Assembly (NCBI GenBank): GCA_963665555.2
Contig: OY762308.1
Span: 372,001-436,000 of the forward strand
Length of the DNA stretch: 64,000 nucleotides
Source of the DNA: CAXXXW01 sp963665555
GTDB lineage: Bacteria > Pseudomonadota > Alphaproteobacteria > Thalassobaculales > Thalassobaculaceae
Direction: 5' to 3'
The notes under the pieces are model-generated. The model was not told the DNA's origin. It did not search any database and worked only from the letters and a program-made list of their open reading frames with translations. Positions 1-8,280 of the stretch are shown here, piece by piece (the first letter of the stretch is position 1; every line of letters starts with the position of its first letter). Position numbers and translations under genes: made by a program.

Positions 1-578
1 TCCGTCGCCGGCGGCGGGGCGGGGACGGGCGCCGCGCCGGCGGCGGGCGGGGCCTCGGCGGCGGGCGCGGCGCCGGACGGGGTTTCGGGCGCGGTCCCGC
101 CGCCGGCGGTCTCGACCGGCGGCGGAGAGGGCGCGGCGCCGGGGGCCGGCGCGCCGCCCGGCGCGGCCGCCGGCGGTTCGGCCGGGGGCGGGGCTTCGGC
201 GGCCGGCGGCTCCGGCGCGGGCGGCGGCGCGACGGGCTGTTCCGGCGGCGCCAGCAGGCTTTCCACCTCGTCGGCCCGGCCGTAAACCTCCGGCCGCACG
301 CCGCCGAACATGTCGGGGATTTCCATCCCGCCGGGGTCCTCCGGCTCGACGCGCACGGGGCCGGGGTCGGCGCGCACGAGCGGAACCTCCCCGCCGCCCG
401 GCGCGGCGCCGTCCCAGGAGAACCAGGCGATCGCCGCGAAGGCGGCCAGCGCGCCCGCCCCCGCCAGCGCCGCGAGCGCCCATCCGCCCCGGCGCGGCCC
501 GCCCCCTTCCGGCGGCGGGCCGTCCTCGCCGTCGTCGAACGCCGCCGCGCGGCGGAGGTCGTCGCCCGGCCCGCTCAC
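1..578 (-). CDS. SPOR-domain-type membrane protein, N-terminal part (cut by window edge)
   Basis: Partial gene, open to the window edge, with about 192 codons visible. The GTG start overlaps the argS stop by 4 nt (GTGA), so it should be translationally coupled to argS. After a charged cytoplasmic N-terminus of about 35 residues there is one membrane segment rich in Ala, Leu and Gly. A periplasmic stretch containing VPLVRADPGPVRV and EDPGGMEIPD follows, and then a long Pro/Ala-rich linker. This arrangement, directly downstream of argS, is typical of alphaproteobacterial SPOR proteins, which bind denuded peptidoglycan at the division site through a C-terminal SPOR domain. That domain lies outside the window, so the family call rests on the N-terminal half and the context. 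Confidence 0.75.
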   Translation of the reverse strand, partial: MSGPGDDLRRAAAFDDGEDGPPPEGGGPRRGGWALAALAGAGALAAFAAIAWFSWDGAAPGGGEVPLVRADPGPVRVEPEDPGGMEIPDMFGGVRPEVYGRADEVESLLAPPEQPVAPPPAPEPPAAEAPPPAEPPAAAPGGAPAPGAAPSPPPVETAGGGTAPETPSGAAPAAEAPPAAGAAPVPAPPPAT

Positions 579-2335
579 GACCTCAGTTCCTCCAGCGGCG
601 CGACGCCCATGGTCTCCAGCCCCGAGGCGATAACGGTCGCGACGCCGCGCACCAGCGCCAGGCGCGCCAGCGTCAGGTCCGCGTCCCCGGCGTCGATGAA
701 GCGCAGCGCCGCGTCGTCCCGGCCGCGGTTCCAGAGCGCGTGGAAGGCGGCGGCGAGGTCCGCGAGGTAGAAGGCGACGCGGTGCGGCTCGTGCGCCTCC
801 GCCGCGCCCTCGACCGTGCGCGGCCAGTTCGCCAGTTTCTTCACCAGGTCGAGTTCGCCGGGATCGGCGAGGCGGTCCATGTCCGCGTCCGCCAGCGCCG
901 CTTCCGCCAGCGACCGGCCGGGGAAGGCCTCGGCCGCGTGGCGCAGCACGGAATGGCAGCGGGCGTGGGCGTATTGCACATAGAACACCGGGTTCTCCCG
1001 GCTCTGCTCGACCGCCTTGTCGAAGTCGAACTCCAGCGGCTGGTCGTTGCGGCGGGTCAGCATGGTGAAGCGCACGACATCCCGTCCCACCGCGTCGATC
1101 ACGTCGGAGAGCGTAACGAAGGTTCCGGCGCGCTTCGACATCGCCACCGGCCTTCCGTCGCGGGTCATCTTGACCATCTGGCAGATTTTCACGTCCAGCG
1201 CGCCCTCGCCGCCGGTGGCGGCCCGCACGGCCGCTTGCATCCGCTTCACATAGCCGCCGTGGTCCGCGCCCCAGACATCGATCGCGTCGGCGAAGCCGCG
1301 GTCGAACTTGTCGAGATGGTAGGCCACGTCGGCGGCGAAATAGGTCCAGCTCCCGTCCGACTTGCGGATCGGCCGGTCCACGTCGTCGCCGAACTCCGTC
1401 GCCCGGAACAGGGTCTGCGGCCTCGGCTCCCAGTCCTCCGGCGCCTTGCCCTTCGGCGGCTCCAGCACGCCGACATAGAGCAGGCCCTTGTCCTCCAGCG
1501 CCGCCATCGCCTTGTCCACGCCGCCGGACTCGACCAGCGCGCGCTCCGACGACCAGACCTCGATTTCGACGCCGAGGCGGGCGAGGTCCCGCCGGATGCC
1601 CGCCATCGTGGCGTCGATGGCGAAGCCGCGGACCTCCGGCAGCCATTCGGCCTCCGCCCGGCCGAGCCAGCGCCCGCCGTCGCGCGCCGCCAGCGCCGCG
1701 CCGACCTCCTTCAGGTAATCGCCGGGATAGTGGCCTTCCGGGATCGGCCCGATCTCCTCCCCCAGCGCCTCGCGGTAGCGCAGGTGGGCCGAGCGGGCGA
1801 GCGTGTCCACCTGCGCGCCGGCGTCGTTGATGTAGTACTCGCGCGTCGCCCGGTAGCCCGCCTTGTCCAGCAGCCGGGCCAGCGCGTCCCCCACGACCGC
1901 GCCGCGGGCGTGCGCCGCGTGCAGCGGCCCGGTCGGGTTGGCGGAGACGTATTCGACATTGACCTTGCGGCCCCGGCCGATGTCCGAATCGCCCCAGCGG
2001 CGGCCGGCCCGCAGCACGTCGCGCAGCCGCTCGCGCCAGAAATCGTCGGCGATCCGCAGGTTGACGAAGCCCGGCCCGGCGACCTCGGCCGACGCCACGT
2101 CGGGATGCGCCGCGAGGCGTTCGGCCAACCGCCCGGCCAGGTCGCGCGGCCGGACGCCGGCGCGTTTGGCCAGCGCCATCGCCGCGTTGGTCGAGATGTC
2201 CCCGTGGGCGGGGTCGCGCGGCGGCTCGGCCGCGACGCGCTCGCGCGCCAGGTCGATGGCGCCGGCCCCGGCGATTTCGGGCAAATCCCCGAGCGCGCCG
2301 CGGATAACGTGCTCGAATTCCCTGAAGACATTCAT
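575..2335 (-). CDS. argS: Arginyl-tRNA synthetase
   Basis: This 586-residue class I aminoacyl-tRNA synthetase charges tRNA-Arg with arginine in the cytoplasm. The N-terminal Add-1 domain comes first. The HIGH-type signature lies in SANPTGPLHAAHARG near residues 131-145, with H139 and H142 in the catalytic positions. A KMSKS-type loop reads VAMSKRAGTF, and the C-terminal DALR anticodon-binding domain contains the typical YAHAR motif. The length is normal for the family. The ATG start lies one base after the dgt stop, and the 3' end overlaps the SPOR gene by 4 nt, so dgt-argS-SPOR read as one minus-strand operon. Confidence 0.97.
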   Translation of the reverse strand: MNVFREFEHVIRGALGDLPEIAGAGAIDLARERVAAEPPRDPAHGDISTNAAMALAKRAGVRPRDLAGRLAERLAAHPDVASAEVAGPGFVNLRIADDFWRERLRDVLRAGRRWGDSDIGRGRKVNVEYVSANPTGPLHAAHARGAVVGDALARLLDKAGYRATREYYINDAGAQVDTLARSAHLRYREALGEEIGPIPEGHYPGDYLKEVGAALAARDGGRWLGRAEAEWLPEVRGFAIDATMAGIRRDLARLGVEIEVWSSERALVESGGVDKAMAALEDKGLLYVGVLEPPKGKAPEDWEPRPQTLFRATEFGDDVDRPIRKSDGSWTYFAADVAYHLDKFDRGFADAIDVWGADHGGYVKRMQAAVRAATGGEGALDVKICQMVKMTRDGRPVAMSKRAGTFVTLSDVIDAVGRDVVRFTMLTRRNDQPLEFDFDKAVEQSRENPVFYVQYAHARCHSVLRHAAEAFPGRSLAEAALADADMDRLADPGELDLVKKLANWPRTVEGAAEAHEPHRVAFYLADLAAAFHALWNRGRDDAALRFIDAGDADLTLARLALVRGVATVIASGLETMGVAPLEELRS

Positions 2336-2336
2336 T

Positions 2337-3518
2337 TCAACCGACCTCGTCCAGCTGGAACAGGCGCTTGTGTTCGAGCATGGCGTAGCGGTCGGTCATG
2401 CCGGAGATGTAGTCGGCGACGGTCCGGGCGCGCGCCGCCTCGTCGTCGCGGATTTCCGGCGCCTGCCAGTCCGCCGGCAGGCATTCCGGCTCCGCCGTCA
2501 GCAGCCGGAACAGGTCGGCGACGAGGCGGCGCGCCTTGCTGGCCATGCGGTTGACCTTGTAGTGGCGGTACATGCGCGCGCGCAGGAACGCCTTGAGTTC
2601 GGCGTCCTTCTCCCGCGTCTCCTCGGAGAAGGCGGCGACGGGTTCGGGCGCGTCGCGGATGTCGTCCGCCGATCCGGGGTCGAGCGCGGCCAGCCGGCGC
2701 CGCGTCTCGGCCAGCATGTCGGTGACCAGCGCGTCGATCAGGCGGCGCGCCGTCTCGTGGAACAGCCGCCCGTCCTCCAGGCTCCCGTGCGCCGCGCGGA
2801 CCGAGGCGACGATGGGCGCGACCAGCGGAACCTCCGCCAGTTCGCCGATCCCGAACAGGCCGGCCCTGAGGCCGTCGTCGAGGTCGTGGGCGTCGTAGGC
2901 GATGTCGTCGGCGATGGCGGCGACCTGCGCCTCCGGCCCGGCCTGCGCGCCGAGGCGCAGGTCCAGCGCGCCGTCGAGGTCGGCGAGCGTGGGGGAGGGC
3001 GGCAGGCGCGGCGGGCCGTTGTGCTTGGCGAGGCCCTCCAGCGTCTCCCAGGTCGGGTTGAGGCCGTCGAAGGCGGCGTAGCGCCGCTCCAGGCGTGTGA
3101 GCACGCGCAGCGTCTGGTCGTTGTGGTCGAAGCCGCCCCAGGGGCGCATCGCGGCGTCCAGCGCCTCCTCCCCGGCGTGGCCGAAGGGCGTGTGGCCGAA
3201 ATCGTGGGCCAGCGCCAGCGCCTCCGCCAGGTCCTCGTTCAGCGCCAGCGACCGGCAGGCGGACCGGGCCAGCTGCGCGACCTCCAGGCTGTGGGTCAGC
3301 CGCGTGCGGTAGTAGTCGCCCTCGTGGTAGACGAAGACCTGCGTCTTGTACTTCAGCTTGCGGAACGCGCCGGAATGCAGCACGCGGTCGCGGTCGCGCT
3401 GGTGCGGCGAACGCTCCGCCGCCTCCGGCTCGGGATGCCGGCGCCCCCGGCTTCGCTCCGGCGGGGAGGCGTGGGGGGCGAGCGCCGGTCCTCGGCGGCG
3501 CGGCGGGGCGGGCGGCAT
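2337..3518 (-). CDS. dgt: Deoxyguanosinetriphosphate triphosphohydrolase-like protein
   Basis: This 393-residue HD-domain protein of the dGTPase family hydrolyses dNTPs to deoxynucleoside plus triphosphate. The metal-binding histidines and aspartates are visible in TRLTHSLEVAQLAR and in AHDFGHTPFGHAGEEAL. The family hallmark RDRDRVLHSGAFRKL lies just before them. The ATG at 3518 was chosen because it gives the normal length for the family; the reading frame stays open further upstream but without conserved sequence. It is the first gene of the dgt-argS-SPOR unit and is divergent from erpA. The true in vivo substrate is not determined by the sequence. Confidence 0.92.
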   Translation of the reverse strand: MPPAPPRRRGPALAPHASPPERSRGRRHPEPEAAERSPHQRDRDRVLHSGAFRKLKYKTQVFVYHEGDYYRTRLTHSLEVAQLARSACRSLALNEDLAEALALAHDFGHTPFGHAGEEALDAAMRPWGGFDHNDQTLRVLTRLERRYAAFDGLNPTWETLEGLAKHNGPPRLPPSPTLADLDGALDLRLGAQAGPEAQVAAIADDIAYDAHDLDDGLRAGLFGIGELAEVPLVAPIVASVRAAHGSLEDGRLFHETARRLIDALVTDMLAETRRRLAALDPGSADDIRDAPEPVAAFSEETREKDAELKAFLRARMYRHYKVNRMASKARRLVADLFRLLTAEPECLPADWQAPEIRDDEAARARTVADYISGMTDRYAMLEHKRLFQLDEVG

Positions 3519-3690
3519 GGGCGCCAATCCTCGGGTTCGGGACGCGAAGGACCGTAGCCCCGGCGGGCCGGCCGCGCAATGGGGAAGCCGGCGGGAAAGC
3601 CGGCGCGCCGGCACGCGGCGCTTGAAATCCGCCGCGCCCGGGGCTAATTGGAAGGGACCGACGCGAAACAACGCTTCCCGGAGCGGCGCG

Positions 3691-4053
3691 ATGCCCGACG
3701 GCGTTCCCGATTCCCCGGCCGGTCCCGCCTTCGCCCTTACCGAGGGCGCGGCGCGGCGCATCGCGGCCCTGCTGCGCCAGGAGGAGGGCGGGGAGGGCAA
3801 GTTCATGCGCGTCTCCGTCGAGGGCGGCGGCTGTTCCGGCTTCCAGTACATCTTCGCCTTCGATTCGACCCGCGGCGCGGACGACCACGCCTTCGAGACG
3901 GGCGGGGTCGAGGTGGTGGTGGACGACATGTCCCTCGAACTGGTGCGGGGCGGCGCGCTCGACTATGTGGAGGAGCTGATCGGCTCCTATTTCCAGGTGG
4001 TCAACCCCAACGCCGCCTCGTCCTGCGGCTGCGGCACGTCGTTCTCCGTCTGA
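3691..4053 (+). CDS. erpA: Iron-sulfur cluster insertion protein (A-type carrier)
   Basis: This 120-residue A-type Fe-S carrier of the HesB/IscA/ErpA family delivers clusters to apo-proteins in the cytoplasm. The three invariant cysteines are present: one in EGGGCSGFQY and two in the C-terminal SSCGCGTSF. The ATG at 3691 gives the usual length; the open frame extends upstream only as non-conserved sequence. The gene is divergent from dgt, with about 170 bp of shared upstream region, and is followed after 36 bp by xthA. The dgt/erpA neighbourhood is common in alphaproteobacteria and favours ErpA over IscA, though these paralogues are hard to tell apart from sequence. Confidence 0.9.
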   Translation: MPDGVPDSPAGPAFALTEGAARRIAALLRQEEGGEGKFMRVSVEGGGCSGFQYIFAFDSTRGADDHAFETGGVEVVVDDMSLELVRGGALDYVEELIGSYFQVVNPNAASSCGCGTSFSV

Positions 4054-4089
4054 GGCGGGCGGACGGCCCCCGGTCCCGCGAGGGCGCGC

Positions 4090-4857
4090 ATGAAAGCCGC
4101 GACCTGGAACGTCAACTCGATCAAGGCGCGCCTGCCCGGCGTGCTGGAATGGCTGCGCGAGGCCGCGCCGGACGTCGTCCTGCTCCAGGAGACGAAATGC
4201 GTGGACGAGGCCTTCCCGCGCATGGAGATCGAGGACCTCGGCTACAACATCGCCGTCCACGGCCAGAAGACCTACAACGGCGTCGCCATCCTCTCCAGGC
4301 TCCCGATCGAGGATGTCGCGGCCGGGCTGCCGGGCGACGACGGCGACGAGCAGGCCCGCTATATCGAGGCGACGGCGGGCGGCGTGCGCTTCGCCTCGAT
4401 CTACCTCCCGAACGGCAACCCGGCGCCCGGCGGCAAGTACGACTACAAGCTCGCCTGGATGGAGCGGCTGCGGGCGCGCGCCGCCGCCCTGCTGGAGTGG
4501 GAGGCGCCGGCGGTGCTGGCCGGCGACTACAATGTCGCGCCCCGGGACGAGGATGTGCACGATCCCGCCGGCTGGGCCGACGACGCGCTGTGCCGGCCCG
4601 AATCGCGCGCCCGGTTCCGGGAAATCCTGCATCTCGGCTACACGGACGCCTTCCGCGTCTTCAACGCCGCGCCGCACAAATACAGTTTCTGGGACTACCA
4701 GGGCGGGGCCTGGCAGAAGGACCACGGGGTGCGGATCGACCACCTGCTGCTCTCGCCCCAGGCCGCCGACCGGCTCGCCGGCTCCGGCATCGACGCCGGG
4801 CCGCGCGGCAAGGCCCGGGCCTCCGACCACACGCCGGTCTGGATCGAGTTGCGCTAG
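4090..4857 (+). CDS. xthA: Exodeoxyribonuclease III
   Basis: This 255-residue exonuclease/endonuclease/phosphatase-fold protein acts as an AP endonuclease and 3'-5' exonuclease in base-excision repair. It starts with the hallmark KAATWNVNSIKARL. LLQETKC carries the metal-binding Glu, LAGDYNVAP holds the Asp/Asn pair, the C-terminal RIDHLLLS holds the catalytic Asp, and ASDHTPVW the catalytic His. The length is normal. It lies 36 bp after erpA on the same strand and may be co-transcribed with it. Confidence 0.95.
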   Translation: MKAATWNVNSIKARLPGVLEWLREAAPDVVLLQETKCVDEAFPRMEIEDLGYNIAVHGQKTYNGVAILSRLPIEDVAAGLPGDDGDEQARYIEATAGGVRFASIYLPNGNPAPGGKYDYKLAWMERLRARAAALLEWEAPAVLAGDYNVAPRDEDVHDPAGWADDALCRPESRARFREILHLGYTDAFRVFNAAPHKYSFWDYQGGAWQKDHGVRIDHLLLSPQAADRLAGSGIDAGPRGKARASDHTPVWIELR

Positions 4858-4965
4858 CCCGCGCGCGGCGGCTTCGGACAAGTTCCATGCCGCTCCCGGA
4901 ACAGCGCCCGGCGCCGGGCGCCGCCATCCTCGCGGGGACCGCATCCGGCTCCGGGAGGCCCGGCC

Positions 4966-6132
4966 ATGGCCGTTCTCGACACCGCCGCCGCGCTCGCCGC
5001 CGTGTCCGCGCCGCTGGGCGCGGCGCGCGGCCTGCCCAACGCCTGCTACACCGACGCCGACTGCCACCGGCTGGAGGCGCGCGCCCTGTTCGCGCGGAAC
5101 TGGACCTGCGTCGGCGCCGGCGCGGACATCCCCGAACCGGGCGACGCCCTCCCGGTCGAGGCGGCGGGCGCGCCGATCCTGCTGGTGCGCGGCCGCGACG
5201 GCGCGGTCCGCGCCTTCCACAATGTCTGCCGGCATCGCGGCGCGCGCCTCGTGACGGGGCCGGAGAAGCGCCGCCCCGCGCTGCGCTGCCCCTACCATTC
5301 CTGGACCTACGGGCTGGACGGCGAACTGCTGCGGACGCCGCTGGTGGGCGGCCCCGGCCGGGACGACTGCCCGGCGGTGGACAAGTCCGGCCTCGGCCTG
5401 CGGCCGGTCCGCGCGGCGGTCTGGAACGACCTGGTGTTCGTCGACCTGTCCGGCGCCGCGCGGCCGCTGGCCGAAACGATGGCCCCGCTGGACGCGCGCT
5501 GGGCCGATTACGACTTCTCGGACATGCGCCATGTCGCGAGCTGGGAGCTGGAGCTGCGGGCGAACTGGAAGCTCGCGGTCGAGAACTTCCTCGAATCCTA
5601 CCACCTGCCCTGGGTGCACCCGGCGCTGACCGCCCGCTCGCCGCTGGAGGAGCACCGGCAGGTGGCGGTCTCGGAGCGCGTCTACGGCCAGACCACCGAC
5701 AGTTTCGCGCCCGACAAGATCGACGAAAGCCCGTTCGCGCCCTTCCCCGGCCTCTCCCCGGCGCGGGAACTCCTGGGCGAATACCCGATCGTGTTCCCGA
5801 ACGTCCTGCTCGGCCTGCAGCGCGACCATTTCTACGCCATTATCGTCGATCCCCTCGCCCCGGACCTGACGCGCGAGCGGGTGCGGCTTTACATGGTCGG
5901 CGAACCGCCCGACCGCCCCGGCTACGACGAGGCGCTGGCCGCGCTGGTGGCGAACTGGAAGGAGGTGTTCGCCGAGGACGTGTGGGCGGTCGAGCGCCTG
6001 CAGATGGGCCGCGCGTCGGACGCCTTCGACGGCGGCGTCCTCACCCCGCGCCACGACGCGCTGACGCAGCGCTTCATGCGCTCGGTGGCCGAATGCCTCG
6101 CCGAGGGGGCGGCGGACGGGGCGGCCCGGTAG
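4966..6132 (+). CDS. Rieske non-haem iron oxygenase, alpha-subunit type
   Basis: This 388-residue aromatic-ring-hydroxylating oxygenase-like protein has an N-terminal Rieske [2Fe-2S] domain, with C88-R-H90 and C108-P-Y-H111 as ligands. A C-terminal catalytic domain follows, and its mononuclear iron site is the segment ENFLESYHLPWVHP, in which H213 and H218 are iron ligands. These enzymes use O2 and electrons from a reductase to oxygenate or demethylate small molecules such as aromatics, choline, betaines or carnitine. No ferredoxin, reductase or beta subunit is encoded nearby, so electrons must come from elsewhere. The substrate cannot be deduced; the overall layout is compatible with the single-component choline/betaine-type oxygenases as well as aromatic ones. 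Confidence 0.88.
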   Translation: MAVLDTAAALAAVSAPLGAARGLPNACYTDADCHRLEARALFARNWTCVGAGADIPEPGDALPVEAAGAPILLVRGRDGAVRAFHNVCRHRGARLVTGPEKRRPALRCPYHSWTYGLDGELLRTPLVGGPGRDDCPAVDKSGLGLRPVRAAVWNDLVFVDLSGAARPLAETMAPLDARWADYDFSDMRHVASWELELRANWKLAVENFLESYHLPWVHPALTARSPLEEHRQVAVSERVYGQTTDSFAPDKIDESPFAPFPGLSPARELLGEYPIVFPNVLLGLQRDHFYAIIVDPLAPDLTRERVRLYMVGEPPDRPGYDEALAALVANWKEVFAEDVWAVERLQMGRASDAFDGGVLTPRHDALTQRFMRSVAECLAEGAADGAAR

Positions 6133-6211
6133 CCGCCCGCGCGTTGGACGCCTCGGCGCCGGCGGGATAGAGTGCGGTCGAGAGCGGCGGGAAATCGGCG
6201 AGGCGCGGGAA

Positions 6212-7609
6212 ATGGCTCCTTCGAGGCGCGCGTTTCTGGGCGGCGCGGCGGCGCTCGCGCTCGCCGGCCCGGCGGCCGGGGCGGCGGCGGCGGCGCGCGC
6301 CGGGGGCCGCGGAATCGTTTCGCTTCACGCCAGGCCCGCCGTCGCGCGGATCGCTCCGCCGGGCTTTCCGGAGACCCCGGTCTGGGGGTACGACGGCCGG
6401 ACGCCGGGGCCGACGATCCGCGCGCGGCAGGGGCAACGGGTGGCGCGCCGGTTCGTGAACGGTCTTCCGCAACCCTCGACCGTGCACTGGCACGGAATCC
6501 GCATCGAGAACGCAATGGACGGCGTGCCCGGCACGACGCAGGCGGAGGTCGCGCCCGGCGACGAGTTTCTCTACGACTTCGAGCCGCCCGACGCGGGAAC
6601 CTACTGGTATCATCCGCACGTGCGGACCTTCGAGCAGACGGGACGCGGGCTTTACGGCGCCCTTGTCGTCGAAGAGCGCGACCCGCCGGAGGTCGATCGC
6701 GAGGAGACGCTTCTCATCGACGACTGGCTCATCGCGCCCGATGGCGGCCTGCGCGACGGTTTCGGGTCCCTGCGCGACCGGTCCCACGCGGGGCGGCTGG
6801 GAAACTGGCTCACGGCGAACGGCGACAGCCCGTGGACCGGCGGCGCGGCGCGTTTCGAAAGGTTGCGCCTCCGCCTGGTCAACGCCGCGAACGCCCGGAT
6901 TTTCTCGTTCGTCCCGAAGGGCCTGGAAGGCTGGACCGTGGCGCTGGACGGCCAGCCCCTCGCGGCGCCCCGGCCGGCGGGGCCGTTCGCGCTCGCGCCC
7001 GGCCAGCGGGCCGACCTGGTCGTGGACGCGGTGGCGGAAGAGGGGGAGGAGGCCGTCCTCGCGGCGAAAACGCGGCAGGGCGATTTCCCGCTCGCCGCGT
7101 TCCGCGTCTCCGGGTCGGCGCGAAAACGCCGCTTGCCCGCTCCGGCGCGGCTTCCGCCCAACCCGACGCCGGCGCTGGGCGACCTGGCGCGGGCGCGGCG
7201 CGCGACCCTTCGCATGGAGGGCGGCGCGATGGGAGGAATGCCGCGCGCCCGGCTCGACGGCCGGATGCTGGAGGCGCGGGACCTCGCGGCCCTGGGAAAG
7301 GTCTGGGCCTTCAACGGATTGGCCGAAACGCCCGAACGGCCGCTCTTCGCGGCGAACGCCGGCGAGACGGTTCTCCTCGAAATGGTCAACGATACGGCGT
7401 GGCCGCACGGGATGCACCTGCACGGCCACCATTTCCGCGCGATCGCGCCCGGCGGCGCCCAGGGGCCCCTGCTGGACACGTTCCTGGTGGATCGCCGAGA
7501 GACGGTCCGGATCGCGTTCGTCGCCGACAACCCGGGCGACTGGCTCCTGCATTGCCACATGCTGGAGCACGCGGACGCGGGCATGACGACCTGGTTCCGG
7601 GTGGCCTAG
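6212..7609 (+). CDS. Multicopper oxidase, Tat-exported
   Basis: This 465-residue three-domain multicopper oxidase begins with a Tat-like signal (SRRAFLGGAAALALAG), so it should act folded in the periplasm. All four copper motifs are present: H92-W-H94-G, H134-P-H136, a C-terminal HLHGHHF, and H447-C-H449 followed by H453 and M458. The Cys448/Met458 pair makes a type 1 copper site with an axial Met. A short Met-containing stretch (MEGGAMGGMPRARLDGRM) precedes domain 3, as in CueO/SufI-like enzymes. It is followed 45 bp later by a c-type cytochrome gene. Possible roles are Cu(I) or other metal/phenol oxidation; the substrate is not determined. Confidence 0.92.
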   Translation: MAPSRRAFLGGAAALALAGPAAGAAAAARAGGRGIVSLHARPAVARIAPPGFPETPVWGYDGRTPGPTIRARQGQRVARRFVNGLPQPSTVHWHGIRIENAMDGVPGTTQAEVAPGDEFLYDFEPPDAGTYWYHPHVRTFEQTGRGLYGALVVEERDPPEVDREETLLIDDWLIAPDGGLRDGFGSLRDRSHAGRLGNWLTANGDSPWTGGAARFERLRLRLVNAANARIFSFVPKGLEGWTVALDGQPLAAPRPAGPFALAPGQRADLVVDAVAEEGEEAVLAAKTRQGDFPLAAFRVSGSARKRRLPAPARLPPNPTPALGDLARARRATLRMEGGAMGGMPRARLDGRMLEARDLAALGKVWAFNGLAETPERPLFAANAGETVLLEMVNDTAWPHGMHLHGHHFRAIAPGGAQGPLLDTFLVDRRETVRIAFVADNPGDWLLHCHMLEHADAGMTTWFRVA

Positions 7610-7654
7610 CCGCCCGGATTCGCCGGTCGGGGCGGGACCGAGGGAGGGGCTTGC

Positions 7655-8125
7655 GTGAACGGAACCCTTTCGCGCCGGGGGAAGGCGCGCCTCGCGGCGG
7701 CCGGGGGCGCGGCGGCGATCCTCGCGGCGGCGGCCGTACTCTCGCTCGGCGGCGGAGACGGCGGCGTCGCCGGCGCGGACGCCTCGGACCCCGAACTGGT
7801 GGCGCTCGGGGCCGGCGTGTACGGCCGGCATTGCGCCGCCTGCCACGGCGCGAACCTCGAAGGCCAGCCCGACTGGCGCCGCCGCAAGCCCGACGGACTG
7901 CTCCCCGCGCCGCCCCACGACGCGACCGGCCACACCTGGCACCATTCGGACGAGGTGTTGTTCCGCCTGACCCGGGACGGGCCGGCGGCGCTGGCCGGGG
8001 ACGGTTACCGGACCGACATGCCGGCCTATGCCGGCGTCCTGGCGGACCGGGAGATCTGGGCGGCGCTGGCCTACATCAAAAGCCGCTGGCCCGCCGACAT
8101 CCGCCGCGCCCAGGCCGGGCGGTAA
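7655..8125 (+). CDS. Membrane-anchored or secreted c-type cytochrome
   Basis: This 156-residue class I cytochrome c starts at a GTG. A hydrophobic signal or anchor spans residues about 12-32, then one haem-binding site C60-A-A-C63-H64 lies within GRHCAACHGANLEG. The likely axial Met is in YRTDMPAYAG near residue 136, and a C-terminal helix contains IWAALAYIKSRWP. It is a periplasmic electron carrier. The position directly after the multicopper oxidase, same strand and 45 bp apart, suggests it exchanges electrons with that enzyme or with a terminal oxidase; this is inferred from context only. Confidence 0.88.
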   Translation: MNGTLSRRGKARLAAAGGAAAILAAAAVLSLGGGDGGVAGADASDPELVALGAGVYGRHCAACHGANLEGQPDWRRRKPDGLLPAPPHDATGHTWHHSDEVLFRLTRDGPAALAGDGYRTDMPAYAGVLADREIWAALAYIKSRWPADIRRAQAGR

Positions 8126-8147
8126 CGGCCCGCCCGGGCGGCGTCGT

Positions 8148-8165
8148 CCCGGCCCGGAGGCCGGG
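8148..8165 (+). terminator. GC-rich hairpin after the cytochrome gene
   Basis: A perfect 7-bp stem, CCCGGCC and GGCCGGG, with the 4-nt loop CGGA lies 22 bp after the cytochrome stop. There is no T-run behind it, so it may be only a weak terminator or an mRNA-stabilising stem. Such stems are frequent by chance at this GC content. Confidence 0.3.
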
Positions 8166-8241
8166 GCGGCGGCTTGCGCGGGCGGGCGCGGCGCGCGATA
8201 AGGCGCGCTCTGTCCGCGACCCGCCCCGAGGGGAGTCCGCC

Positions 8242-8280
8242 ATGCCAAGCGACGAGACGCGCGCCGGGGGCCGGCGATGA
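8242..8280 (+). CDS. 12-codon leader ORF coupled to the carboxylate-amine ligase
   Basis: A mini-ORF, MPSDETRAGGRR, starts with ATG behind an unusually good ribosome-binding site (GAGGGGAG, 8228-8235). It ends in a TGA that overlaps the next gene's ATG (ATGA, 8277-8280). The downstream gene lacks a comparable ribosome-binding site of its own, which is consistent with translational coupling. No database support is available here, and the peptide could be incidental. Confidence 0.4.
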   Translation: MPSDETRAGGRR

